Of a stretch of DNA of 64,000 nucleotides, positions 8,457 through 16,680 are shown in pieces. The stretch covers positions 248,001-312,000 of the forward strand of contig NZ_FQXG01000002.1 in the NCBI RefSeq assembly GCF_900129905.1. The letters run 5' to 3'. Position 1 is the stretch's first letter, and every line of letters begins with the position of its first letter. Below the pieces are notes generated by a model. It worked only from the letters and a program-made list of their open reading frames with translations. It made no database searches and was not told where the DNA came from. Origin of the DNA: Ferrimonas marina. GTDB taxonomy: Bacteria; Pseudomonadota; Gammaproteobacteria; Enterobacterales; Shewanellaceae. The translations under genes and the position numbers were made by a program.

Positions 8457-9332
8457 TTACCAGGCGAAGGTTTTGATCACCTCTTGCTTAGTTACCGGGT
8501 TGGTGGCTATCTCATGCTCGATGCGGTCGAGAAAGGCCGAGCGGCCCCGTGGCAGCATGCCGCGCATCGGTGCAATGTTGTTGCCATGGTCACCCCAGTA
8601 GTAGCAATCAAACTCTTCCAGGTTCTCCAGCAGGTACTGCTCCTCCTCCAACACCTGCAGCGGTGTTGGCAGCAGGAAGGTGCCCTGCTGAACCTCCTGT
8701 TCCATCTCGGTCCCGGGCTGGATAGCCAACGCCATCGGCGCGATCTCCTCCGGCTGCATCTGGTTAAGCAGCGCGGTGGTGGCCTCGATGTGTTCCTTAG
8801 AGCGCAGCTTGCCGCCCAGGCCAAAGATGAAGGACGCCAGCACCCGGATCCCCGCCTTCTTGGCCTTGGCCATGCCCTCGAGGGCATGCTCGGCGGTCAT
8901 CCCCTTCTTAATGCGCTCCAGCACCACGGGGTCGCCGGACTCCAGCCCGGTGTAGACCATATCCAGGCCCGCCTGCTTCAATGCCAGCAGGTCTGCATCG
9001 CTCTTACGACGCAGATCGTTAAAGCCGGCGTACATCGAGATGTTCTGGATCTCCGGGAAGGTCTCGGTGATCTTGTTGAGGATCTTCAGCAGCAGCTCAG
9101 TGCGGATGGCCATTACGTTGCCGTCGATGAGAAACAGCGATCTGACCTCGGGGTAGACCCGACGCGCCTGCTCAATATCTGCGAAGATGCCCTCCAGGTC
9201 CCGCACTTTAAACCGCTTATCGCGGAACATATTGCAGAAGGTACAGGTGTTGATGGTGCAACCCAGGGTCACCTGGATCAGGATGCTCTCAGCCTCGGGC
9301 CAAGGGCGATAAACTTTGCCTTCATAACGCAT
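8457..9332 (-). CDS. Radical SAM protein with CX4CX2C cluster motif
   Basis: A 291-residue protein. Cys25, Cys30 and Cys33 in GCTINTCTFC give CX4CX2C, one residue longer than the canonical CX3CX2C loop that holds the [4Fe-4S]-AdoMet cluster. This spacing is found in a subgroup of COG1032-type proteins of unknown function. GLESGDPVVLERIKKGM and FIFGLGG follow the HemN/MiaB-like radical SAM barrel pattern. No auxiliary cluster or B12 domain is apparent. AAGGAG lies 9 bases before ATG. It stands alone between a terminator and the SDR gene. Confidence 0.75.
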   Translation of the reverse strand: MRYEGKVYRPWPEAESILIQVTLGCTINTCTFCNMFRDKRFKVRDLEGIFADIEQARRVYPEVRSLFLIDGNVMAIRTELLLKILNKITETFPEIQNISMYAGFNDLRRKSDADLLALKQAGLDMVYTGLESGDPVVLERIKKGMTAEHALEGMAKAKKAGIRVLASFIFGLGGKLRSKEHIEATTALLNQMQPEEIAPMALAIQPGTEMEQEVQQGTFLLPTPLQVLEEEQYLLENLEEFDCYYWGDHGNNIAPMRGMLPRGRSAFLDRIEHEIATNPVTKQEVIKTFAW

Positions 9333-9498
9333 GGGAGTCAGCTCCTTATCGGGATCTCGCGATCCGTAAACACGGTTAACCCGGGGACGAGCCGGGCGAT
9401 GGCAGCGTCAACAGGACGCAGTCGGCTATCCCAGCGCCCGCAGGCACTGGGGATTCAATTTGGCTATGGATTTGGTGAGTGGGGCTTAGCTCGGCAGC

Positions 9499-10305
9499 TC
9501 AGTCCAGCAATTGGGCCAGCTTGCTCTCCAGCACCTCGACCAACTGGCGGCAACGCTCGGGGTCGCGACCGGCGGAATGCGGCTCGGCAAAGCGGCCATT
9601 GTCGTTGTCGAAGTAGCGCCCGCCGGCATCAGCAAACTCATCCGACAGCGCGGCACGGACCAGGATGTCGGCACCGATGCTGAGATCGCCCCCACTGACA
9701 CCGTAGGCCTCCTTCACCATCTTGCTGCCCAGCATAGAGGCGGGATTCACCGCCACCACCATGGGGCCGGAGGCACCGAGCCGAGCGGCCATATCCCGGG
9801 TCCACATGGTGATCGCCAGCTTGCTCTGGGCATAGGCGATGCCGGAACCCATCGGCCCTGGCGCGGTCAGCGCATCCAGGTCCACCGGTGCCTGGGCTGC
9901 TGAGGAGAGGTTCACCACCCGGCCGCCAGCAAGCTGGGGTAGCAGCCGCTGGGTGAGCAGGTAAGGGGCGTAGGTGTTTACCGCAAAACGCAGCTCCAGG
10001 CCATCCTCAGTGGTGGTGCCGGAAGCGGCAAAAACACCGGCGTTGTTGATCAACACATCCAGCTTGTCGACCTTGGCCGCCACCTCATCAGCGAGACGAG
10101 CGACCTCTTTCATCCGCGACAGATCGGCGGTAACGCCCTCAACCTGGGCCCGCGGGTTAAGCGGTTCGATCGCCGCGATCACCTTGGCCAGTTTGTCCGG
10201 GTTACGGCCGTGAACCAGCAGGTGGTGCCCTTGCATCGCCAGTTGCTTGGCGGTCTCCAAGCCGATGCCGTCGGTGGCGCCGGTGATCAAGATGGTTTTC
10301 TGCAT
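9499..10305 (-). CDS. Short-chain dehydrogenase/reductase
   Basis: A 268-residue NAD(P)-dependent oxidoreductase. The Rossmann motif TGATDGIG lies at 8-15, NNAG at 87-90, catalytic Ser at about 134, and YAQSK at 158-162 (Tyr158, Lys162). It is similar to retinol-dehydrogenase-like SDRs, and the substrate is unknown. The start at 10305 is chosen since GAGAGA precedes it and the Rossmann strand begins at once; an upstream extension to 10368 is not supported. It follows the DUF1330 gene by 85 bases on the same strand and could be co-transcribed. Confidence 0.85.
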   Translation of the reverse strand: MQKTILITGATDGIGLETAKQLAMQGHHLLVHGRNPDKLAKVIAAIEPLNPRAQVEGVTADLSRMKEVARLADEVAAKVDKLDVLINNAGVFAASGTTTEDGLELRFAVNTYAPYLLTQRLLPQLAGGRVVNLSSAAQAPVDLDALTAPGPMGSGIAYAQSKLAITMWTRDMAARLGASGPMVVAVNPASMLGSKMVKEAYGVSGGDLSIGADILVRAALSDEFADAGGRYFDNDNGRFAEPHSAGRDPERCRQLVEVLESKLAQLLD

Positions 10306-10390
10306 GATGTTCTCTCGTCGCTGGAATAAGTCGACGCCGCCAAGACTAATGCCTTGGCAGCGCGGCAATCTTTACAACTTTAGCTTGGCT

Positions 10391-10693
10391 TCAGGCCAGG
10401 TCGTCCTTGCCTTCAATCAAGGAGTGGTGGCTGATGGAGCCGGCGGTGCGCGCTTTCAAATGCGGCACATACTCAGGATCGCTCATAAACCCCTTGGCCG
10501 CTTCCGCCGAGGGCCACTGGATCACAATGCGCAGCGCCGGCTCCTCACCGCTCCCCTCCAGCCGTTCATGGCTAGTGGTTCGAGCCAGGTACTGGCCGCC
10601 ATATTTGGCCACCAGCGCATTAGCCGGGCCGATGTAGTCGGGTACCCAATCCTGGTTGGTGGGGGTGACCTCAAGTACCGAGTAATACGCCAT
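10391..10693 (-). CDS. DUF1330-family small protein
   Basis: A 100-residue protein with the ferredoxin-like (dimeric alpha/beta barrel) pattern of DUF1330: YYSVLEVTPTN at the start, a central YGGQYLART and WPSAEAAKGFMSDPEY. The function is unknown; relatives sit near oxidoreductases and stress genes. AGGAG lies 6 bases before ATG. It is upstream of the SDR gene on the same strand. Its 5' region (10694-10960) contains an unusually structured segment. Confidence 0.75.
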   Translation of the reverse strand: MAYYSVLEVTPTNQDWVPDYIGPANALVAKYGGQYLARTTSHERLEGSGEEPALRIVIQWPSAEAAKGFMSDPEYVPHLKARTAGSISHHSLIEGKDDLA

Positions 10694-10825
10694 GGATAGC
10701 TCCTATTAACCTATGTGAACCCAGCGAGCCACAGGTGTGCGACTCAAAGTCAGTGCCACCCTATCCACATCGCCAGAGAGTCACCGCCTCATTCGTTGGC
10801 ACAAAGATTAGCCGCTGCCCTGAGA

Positions 10826-10893
10826 GTTGATAATCCCCCGCCCACTGGAAACAGTATTTAGTTTTTATTGAAACTGGCCTTGGGATTATCAAC
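10826..10893. other. Three-way-junction-like inverted repeat (unassigned structured element)
   Basis: A perfect 12-bp stem, GTTGATAATCCC (10826-10837) with GGGATTATCAAC (10882-10893), encloses two small hairpins: ACTG-GAAA-CAGT (10844-10855, a GNRA-type loop on the + strand) and AGTTT-TTATTG-AAACT (10860-10875). The rest of the 348-base gene-free stretch 10694-11041 holds a weak GTGCCA/TGGCAC pair (10753, 10797), the stem CTTTCCAGC/GCTGGAAAG (10934-10962) and a terminator. It could be a small RNA, a leader of the DUF1330 gene or a mobile repeat. No known family was recognised. Confidence 0.5.
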
Positions 10894-10963
10894 CTAATAA
10901 GTTGAATGGCCAGCCAGAAGCTTTCCCTCCCGCCTTTCCAGCCCCTGCCCCCCGCTGGAAAGC

Positions 10964-10992
10964 AAAAAGCCACCGCGTGTGCGGTGGCTTTG
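10964..10992 (-). terminator. Intrinsic terminator of the Ntn-hydrolase gene
   Basis: AAAGCCACCGC (10966-10976), GTGT loop, GCGGTGGCTTT (10981-10991). On the minus strand it runs into five T. It may also act on + (TTTGGTTTG). Confidence 0.85.
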
Positions 10993-11041
10993 GTTTGCTG
11001 GCGGTTAGCCCGCTGACGACTGCGCGTGCTCAGGCAACGGT

Positions 11042-12049
11042 TCAGTCGCCCGGCTGCCAGGTCACAACCCCATCGGCCTTGGTGGTTTCAAACAGCTCAG
11101 TGGGCTGGAACAGGCCGGAGATCTCGCCGGAGGCCTCGAAGTTGTTGGCCAGGTCGAACATCATCGGCTGACCGTTCTCGCTCAGGTCGAAGTTGTCCAG
11201 ATCCATCCATACCACGTTGGGCATGTCGGCAAACTCAAAATAGTAGCGCTTGTTGGTGGCGTCGCTGATGGTGCGCCAGATAGTGGCTGAGATGTTCGGG
11301 CGCACCGGGTCGTTGGCACCCAGCGGAGTTGCGGCGTTACGCATAATGCTCATCACCGCCGCCACTGCGGCCTGGTAGGTTTCCGGCTGCTCCGGCAGCT
11401 TGGTCAGGTAAAACGCCGCACGGGCGAAGCGGTCTTCCGCTTCCATGGTGCCGGGGATCGGCAGGCGACCACCCAGACCTTCGTATTGCTTGAGCAGAAC
11501 CAGCTGCTCCTCGAACGGCGGAGAGTTGGTCATGGTGGTGTACTGCGGGCCGTGGTGGATACGGGTCTCTCCATCGAGGATCTCGATGATGGCGGAGTCA
11601 CCGGAAGGGTCGGAAACCGACATGTGCACCGGGGCATCCACCGCCACACCCTTGTGCACCAGCTTAACCGGGCGTACATCGAGGTTTTGGCAGGCCTTAA
11701 CCACCTCGGCCACGGTGGCGCAGGTATCGAGGAAGTACTGGGCCCACAGGGCGATGGTCAGGCCCTGCTTGTCGTTGTCACGAGCCTTAAAGGTGGTTTC
11801 CGCCAGGTAGAGCACATTGGAAACCAGACCGGCCTCGTTAATGCCATCGGAACTGACACCGCCCCAGATGATGGTGCCTACGCTGCCGTACTTGGAGGTC
11901 CAGGTCAGCGGGTTCTGATCGGTCAGTCCGCTGCGCTCGATGCCCTTGGGCAGAACCCAAAGCTTGGCGCCCTGACGCTCGGTCCAGTCCATGTTGCGGC
12001 CGACGAGGACCGGCTGACCTTCTGCGGTCCATTGTGCTCTTGTACACAT
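11042..12049 (-). CDS. Choloylglycine hydrolase/penicillin V acylase family (linear amide C-N hydrolase)
   Basis: A 335-residue N-terminal-nucleophile hydrolase. Cys2 directly follows the initiator Met and would become the nucleophile after Met removal. GRNMDW supplies Arg18 and Asp21, and INEAGLVSNVLYL supplies the Asn/oxyanion region, all typical of PF02275. The family cleaves amide bonds of bile salts, penicillin V or N-acyl-homoserine lactones; the substrate here is unknown. Many Gram-negative members have a signal peptide before the Cys, but none is present here, so a cytoplasmic enzyme is inferred. CCAGGAG lies 9 bases before ATG. Monocistronic, with a terminator downstream and a 269-base upstream spacer. 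Confidence 0.85.
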   Translation of the reverse strand: MCTRAQWTAEGQPVLVGRNMDWTERQGAKLWVLPKGIERSGLTDQNPLTWTSKYGSVGTIIWGGVSSDGINEAGLVSNVLYLAETTFKARDNDKQGLTIALWAQYFLDTCATVAEVVKACQNLDVRPVKLVHKGVAVDAPVHMSVSDPSGDSAIIEILDGETRIHHGPQYTTMTNSPPFEEQLVLLKQYEGLGGRLPIPGTMEAEDRFARAAFYLTKLPEQPETYQAAVAAVMSIMRNAATPLGANDPVRPNISATIWRTISDATNKRYYFEFADMPNVVWMDLDNFDLSENGQPMMFDLANNFEASGEISGLFQPTELFETTKADGVVTWQPGD

Positions 12050-12244
12050 AGTCTCTTCTCCTGGTAATGATGAAATCGAGGGTTAGAAATTCAGTCGAGT
12101 GGATTAACTCGGTGAGGAGAATTTACCCCCGTTGCGGGGTTTCCAATAATCATCATGCGAGGGTTTGATCCATCAATGGACGGGTGTGGTGTCAACCATT
12201 GACGGTCATGAAGAGCCATTAGGGGGCACTGTCTGTACAACCAA

Positions 12245-12275
12245 TAAAAAAGCCAGCTACCTGGGTAGCTGGCTT
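12245..12275 (-). terminator. Intrinsic terminator of the RND operon
   Basis: AGCCAGCTACC (12251-12261), 2-base centre, GGTAGCTGGCT (12264-12274), followed on the minus strand by a T run. Confidence 0.85.
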
Positions 12276-12318
12276 GATTCATTAGGTCCGGAAAGGCCTC
12301 GGATGAGGCCAGGCAGGC

Positions 12319-15300
12319 TTAGCCCTGTCGGGCGGCCAGCTCGCTGTCCAACTGCTGGGCCCGGAACTCCGGCGAGTGAGTGGCCTTGGCCATCAGTCGA
12401 TACATCGCCGGGATAACGAACAGGGTCACCGCGGTGGAGATCGCCATGCCGTAGAAGATCACCACACCGATGGCGTAGCGACTCTCGGCCCCGGCGCCCT
12501 CGGCCAGCAGCAGCGGTACTGCGCCGAACAGGGTGGTGAAGGCGGTCATCAGGATCGGGCGCAGACGGGAGGCCGAACCAGAGATGATCGCCTCCTCGAA
12601 GGCCACGCCCTTATCCCGCAGCTGGTTGGCGAACTCGACAATCAGGATGCCGTTCTTGGTCACCATGCCGATAAGCATCACCATGCCGATCTGGGAGTAG
12701 ATGTTGAGGCTCTCGCCGGTGAGCAACAGGCCAAGCAGTGCTCCGGCGATCCCCAGGGGCACCGTCAACATGATCACCAGCGGGTTGATGAAGCTCTCGA
12801 ACTGGGCCGCCAACACCAGGTAGGCCACCAGCAGTGCCAGGCCAAACACCAGGAAAGTGTCCGCCTGGTTGTCCATGTAGTCCTTCGACTCACCGGAGTA
12901 ATCGATGGTGATGGTGGGCGGCAGCATCTCCCGGGCCTCGCTTTGCAGCGTGGCCAGGGCGTCGCCTAGGGTGTAGCCCTCGCCCACCTGACCGCTGATG
13001 GTCACCGCCTTGTTGCGCTGGTAGCGGCGCAGCACGTTGGCACTGCCCACCTCATCAAACTGGGCCAGTGAGGCCAGACTGATGCGCTCACCGTCGGCGG
13101 TGTTCATGTAGATGCCGGACAGGTCCGAGGCGTCATCGAAGCGGTCGATGTTACCGCGCAGGTAAACATCATACTCCTCACCGCGCTCGACGAAGGTGGT
13201 GCGGCTGACGCCACCGAGCACCGCTTCCAGGGTCTGGGCGATCTCGCGGGGGCTGATCCCCGCCTTGGCAGACGCATCCAGGTCGACCCGAACCAGCAGC
13301 TCCGGGGTGTCCTCGGAGTAGTTGGTGTCCAGATCGCCCAGCTCAGGGCGCTCATTCACCGCATCAATCAGCTTGTGCGCCCACATATCCAGCTCATCGT
13401 AGTCAGCACCACCGAGCACGAACTGCACCGGATCACTGGAGCCACCGCCAAAGCCGGGGCCCATGATGAACAGACGCACATCGGAGAAGCCACGCAGATC
13501 GCGGCGCAGGCCGGCCAGGATCTCCTCGGAGTGCTGCGGGCGGGCAGCCCAGTCTTTCAGCAGCAGCACGAAGAAGCCGGTGGAATCGCCACGGTTACCA
13601 AAGGCCGGGGTGGAGAAGTTCATCGCCTCCAGCGGGCCATCCTCGGCCATCAGCGGCAGCAGTCTCGCTTCTACCGCTTCCATGTTCTTGACCATGCGAT
13701 CGTAGGCGGTGCCCTCCTGGCCTTTCACCCAGATAAAGAGCACGCCCCGGTCCTCTTTCGGGCTCAGCTCGGTCTTCACGTTGGGGAACATCAACGCTGC
13801 GGCCACCAGGGTCAGCAGGATCACCACCGGGCCCAACCAGGGGAAGCGGATCATCCGCGCCAGGGCCCGGCGATACACACTCTCCAAACTGGAGAACTGA
13901 CGGTTCACCCAGCCGTTGAAGCGACTGGGCTTAACGTTGCTCTTGAGCATGAAGGAGCCCAGTACCGGGGTCAGGGTCAGGGCGACGATGGAGGAGAAGA
14001 TCACCGCCATCGCCAGGGTCACGGCAAACTCGGTGAAGAACTTGCCCACCATACCGCCGGCAAAGGCGATGGGCAGGAAAATCATCACCAGTACCGCGGT
14101 GGTGGCGATCACCGCAAAGCCCACCTCACGGGTGCCCTCGTAGGCCGCCACCAGCGGGCTGGCGCCACGCTCCAGGTGCTTAAAGATGTTCTCCACCACC
14201 ACGATGGCGTCATCCACCACCAGGCCGATGGCCAGGATCAGTGCCATCAGGGTCAACAGGTTGAGGGAGAAGCCGGCAAAACTGGCCACCATCAGCGCCG
14301 AGATCAGCGACACCGGCACGGTCACCGCGGGGATCAGCGTCGCCCGAGCCTGACCCAGGAAGATAAACAGCACCAGGATCACCAGGCCGGCGGTGACGAA
14401 CAGCGTCTCGTACACCTCCTGGATGGAGCGGTCGATGAAGATGGTGCTGTCAAAGGCCACGGTCAGCTCCATCCCCTTGGGCAGGGTGGGCTGGATCTGT
14501 TCAACCAGGTCACGCACCCCTTTGGCCACGGAGACCGGGTTGGCGTCAGACTGGGCGGCAATGGCAAAGCCCAGGGCGTTGAGGCCATTACTCTTAAAGG
14601 AGGAGGTTTCGGACTTGGCGCCGTCGTAGATGCGGGCGATGTCCGCCAGGTAAACCGGGCTGGCGTCGTTGTTGTAGCGCACCACGATGCGCTCGAAATC
14701 GACCACGTCGTTCATGGCCCGCTCGAGACGCACCGGCATCACCTGGTCGCGGTTACGCATCTGGCCGGCAGGCAGCTCCATGTTCTGGTTGGCCAGGGCC
14801 TGCTCAACCATGGCGACCGAGATCCCCTGCCCCGCCATGGCGCTGGGGTCCAGCTCCAGGTACACCACCCGCTCCAGATCGCCATAGAGGTCAACCTGGG
14901 ACACGCCATTGACCAGGGAGAAGCGATCCACCAGTACCCGCTCGGCGAAGTCGGTCAAGTCGATGCGGTCCATCTCGGAGCTGCGCAGGGAGAGACGAAT
15001 AATGGCGTCGCCGGAGACGTTGGCCTTGACCACGATGGGCTCGTCGGCATCGTCCGGCAGGCGACCCTGGACCCGGGACACCGCATCACGAACATCGGAG
15101 AGGCCCTCCATGATGTCCCAGTCCAGCTCGAACTTCACCGTGATGTTGGACACCCCGGTACGGCTGGCAGATTCAATTTCATCGATGCCGGATATCCCGG
15201 ACAGCTGATCTTCAATCAGCTTGGTGACCTGGGTCTCCATCACCGCCGGCGAGGCGCCGGTATAGGAGACACTGACAGAAACAATGGGCAGATCCACATC

Positions 15301-15414
15301 GGGCAGTTCACGCACCGACAGCTTGCTGAACGCCACCAGACCAAACAGGGTCAGCAGCAGCGACAGCACGATGGCCATCACTGGCCGTTTTACAGCAACA
15401 TCCGACAGCAGCAT
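12319..15414 (-). CDS. RND-family multidrug efflux permease (AcrB-like)
   Basis: A 1031-residue inner-membrane resistance-nodulation-division pump of normal length. It has TM1 at about 10-28, a large periplasmic loop, and TM2-6 including GLVVDDAIVVVENIFKHLE with the paired Asp residues of TM4 that relay protons. A second periplasmic loop and TM7-12 (for example FLVFGLALLVAYLVLAAQFES) follow. It takes substrates from the periplasm or membrane and passes them to the adaptor and an outer-membrane channel; substrates are unknown. The start overlaps the adaptor stop by one base (TAATG). No outer-membrane factor gene follows, so a TolC-type protein encoded elsewhere is assumed. Confidence 0.9.
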   Translation of the reverse strand: MLLSDVAVKRPVMAIVLSLLLTLFGLVAFSKLSVRELPDVDLPIVSVSVSYTGASPAVMETQVTKLIEDQLSGISGIDEIESASRTGVSNITVKFELDWDIMEGLSDVRDAVSRVQGRLPDDADEPIVVKANVSGDAIIRLSLRSSEMDRIDLTDFAERVLVDRFSLVNGVSQVDLYGDLERVVYLELDPSAMAGQGISVAMVEQALANQNMELPAGQMRNRDQVMPVRLERAMNDVVDFERIVVRYNNDASPVYLADIARIYDGAKSETSSFKSNGLNALGFAIAAQSDANPVSVAKGVRDLVEQIQPTLPKGMELTVAFDSTIFIDRSIQEVYETLFVTAGLVILVLFIFLGQARATLIPAVTVPVSLISALMVASFAGFSLNLLTLMALILAIGLVVDDAIVVVENIFKHLERGASPLVAAYEGTREVGFAVIATTAVLVMIFLPIAFAGGMVGKFFTEFAVTLAMAVIFSSIVALTLTPVLGSFMLKSNVKPSRFNGWVNRQFSSLESVYRRALARMIRFPWLGPVVILLTLVAAALMFPNVKTELSPKEDRGVLFIWVKGQEGTAYDRMVKNMEAVEARLLPLMAEDGPLEAMNFSTPAFGNRGDSTGFFVLLLKDWAARPQHSEEILAGLRRDLRGFSDVRLFIMGPGFGGGSSDPVQFVLGGADYDELDMWAHKLIDAVNERPELGDLDTNYSEDTPELLVRVDLDASAKAGISPREIAQTLEAVLGGVSRTTFVERGEEYDVYLRGNIDRFDDASDLSGIYMNTADGERISLASLAQFDEVGSANVLRRYQRNKAVTISGQVGEGYTLGDALATLQSEAREMLPPTITIDYSGESKDYMDNQADTFLVFGLALLVAYLVLAAQFESFINPLVIMLTVPLGIAGALLGLLLTGESLNIYSQIGMVMLIGMVTKNGILIVEFANQLRDKGVAFEEAIISGSASRLRPILMTAFTTLFGAVPLLLAEGAGAESRYAIGVVIFYGMAISTAVTLFVIPAMYRLMAKATHSPEFRAQQLDSELAARQG

Positions 15415-16481
15415 TAGCGCGCAACCTCGCTGCCGCCGCCCATCACTTCATTCACCTCGGCGCCGTCACGAACCGCCACCAGGCCCTGCACCACGATGCG
15501 GGTGCCGGTCTCCAGGCCTTCACTGATGGTCACCTCATTGCCGAGGCGATCCCCCACCAGGACCTGGACACGGTGGGCCACGTTGTCGCCATCCACCACG
15601 TAAACGAATCGGTCGGAGCCGGAGTACTCCAGTGCCTGTACCGGCACGATGGGCAGCTGTTCCGAGGGCATGGTCAGGTCAACCCGTGTCAGCATGCCCG
15701 GCTTGAGCAGGCCATCGCTGTTGTCGAAGGCAAAGCGGCTGGCCACCGCCATGTTGCGGCTGTCGACCCGGGAGTCGATCGCCACCAGTTGGCCAGCAAA
15801 TTGTTGGTTGGGATAGGTATCCACCTTGCCGTTAACCCACTGGCCACTCTGGATCTGGGCCAGGTAGCGCTGCGGAACGGACAGGTCGAGACGGAGGGTA
15901 TCCAGTTGGTCCAGGCTCATCAGCTCCTCACCGGCGCTGATCTGGGCACCGGGGGCATGGCTAATCAGGCCGACACTGCCGGCAAAGGGCGCACGCAGGG
16001 TGCGCTTGTCCAGCTCCGCTTCGGCGCTGTCCAGGCGGGCCTGGGCCATGGCCACTTCCGCCTCGGCGTTGGCCAGCTCAGAGGCACTGATGGCACCGCG
16101 CTTGGCCAGACGGCTACGCTCAGACAGCAGACGCTGCGCTTCCTGCAGCGAGGCCTTGGCTTCGTCCCGCTGGGCCAGTTGCTGACGGTTATCCAGCTTC
16201 ACCAGTACCTGGCCCTGCTCAACCCGATCACCGCTTTGTACCGAGATCTGTTGCAGACGACCGCTCACCTCAGAGGCGATGGTAACCGCCTGCCAGGCCT
16301 CAAGGTTGGCCACCAGCGCCAGCTTACGCGGCAGCTCACGGCCTTCGACGTGGGCGGTGGTCACCTCGATGGCACGGTTGGGACCGCGGCCAGCGTTCTC
16401 TTCTTCAGCGGGGGACAGAGACAGATAAAGCCCAACGGCGGCGACAGCCGGCAGGGCAAGAGCCAAGACTTTTTTCAACAT
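15414..16481 (-). CDS. RND efflux periplasmic adaptor (membrane fusion protein)
   Basis: A 355-residue adaptor with an N-terminal membrane anchor or signal (about 3-22), the first lipoyl half near VTIASEVSGRLQQISVQSGD, a coiled-coil hairpin (about 95-160), the second lipoyl half near RAPFAGSVGLISHAPGAQIS, then beta-barrel and membrane-proximal domains. It links the RND permease to the outer-membrane channel. ATG at 16481 is preferred, with GGAG 11 bases upstream; a GTG 12 bases earlier is possible. It is the first gene of a two-gene operon and is translationally coupled to the permease. Confidence 0.88.
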   Translation of the reverse strand: MLKKVLALALPAVAAVGLYLSLSPAEEENAGRGPNRAIEVTTAHVEGRELPRKLALVANLEAWQAVTIASEVSGRLQQISVQSGDRVEQGQVLVKLDNRQQLAQRDEAKASLQEAQRLLSERSRLAKRGAISASELANAEAEVAMAQARLDSAEAELDKRTLRAPFAGSVGLISHAPGAQISAGEELMSLDQLDTLRLDLSVPQRYLAQIQSGQWVNGKVDTYPNQQFAGQLVAIDSRVDSRNMAVASRFAFDNSDGLLKPGMLTRVDLTMPSEQLPIVPVQALEYSGSDRFVYVVDGDNVAHRVQVLVGDRLGNEVTISEGLETGTRIVVQGLVAVRDGAEVNEVMGGGSEVAR

Positions 16482-16644
16482 GGGATACAGCACTCCAGAT
16501 TCGTGGCAGGGAGTTTACCCAAAGCCTTATGCGAATGTTGTATAGAAGTGTGTCAACTGAGACAAATGTCGAAAAAGTGAACAAAGAAGGGCCGGTAGCA
16601 ATGTTTGGTTACATTTCTACTGAAGAGTAAAGCAAGGTAAAGAG

Positions 16645-16676
16645 AAAAAAAGCAGCCGTTTATGGCTGCTTTTTTG
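16645..16676 (-). terminator. Intrinsic terminator of the dapA-bamC operon
   Basis: AGCAGCC (16651-16657), 6-base loop, GGCTGCT (16664-16670), flanked by A and T runs on both sides, so also functional on +. Confidence 0.85.
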
Positions 16677-16680
16677 ATTT

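Noticed and set aside
10761-10973. Possible 70-codon gene on the minus strand
   Set aside because: It spans the structured element and part of a terminator; no ribosome site and no homology.
13375-15417. Long open frame (680 codons) opposite the RND permease gene
   Set aside because: It is very rich in His, Gly, Gln and Asp, the usual shadow of a GC-rich gene on the other strand. It has no domains and lies fully inside a clear gene.
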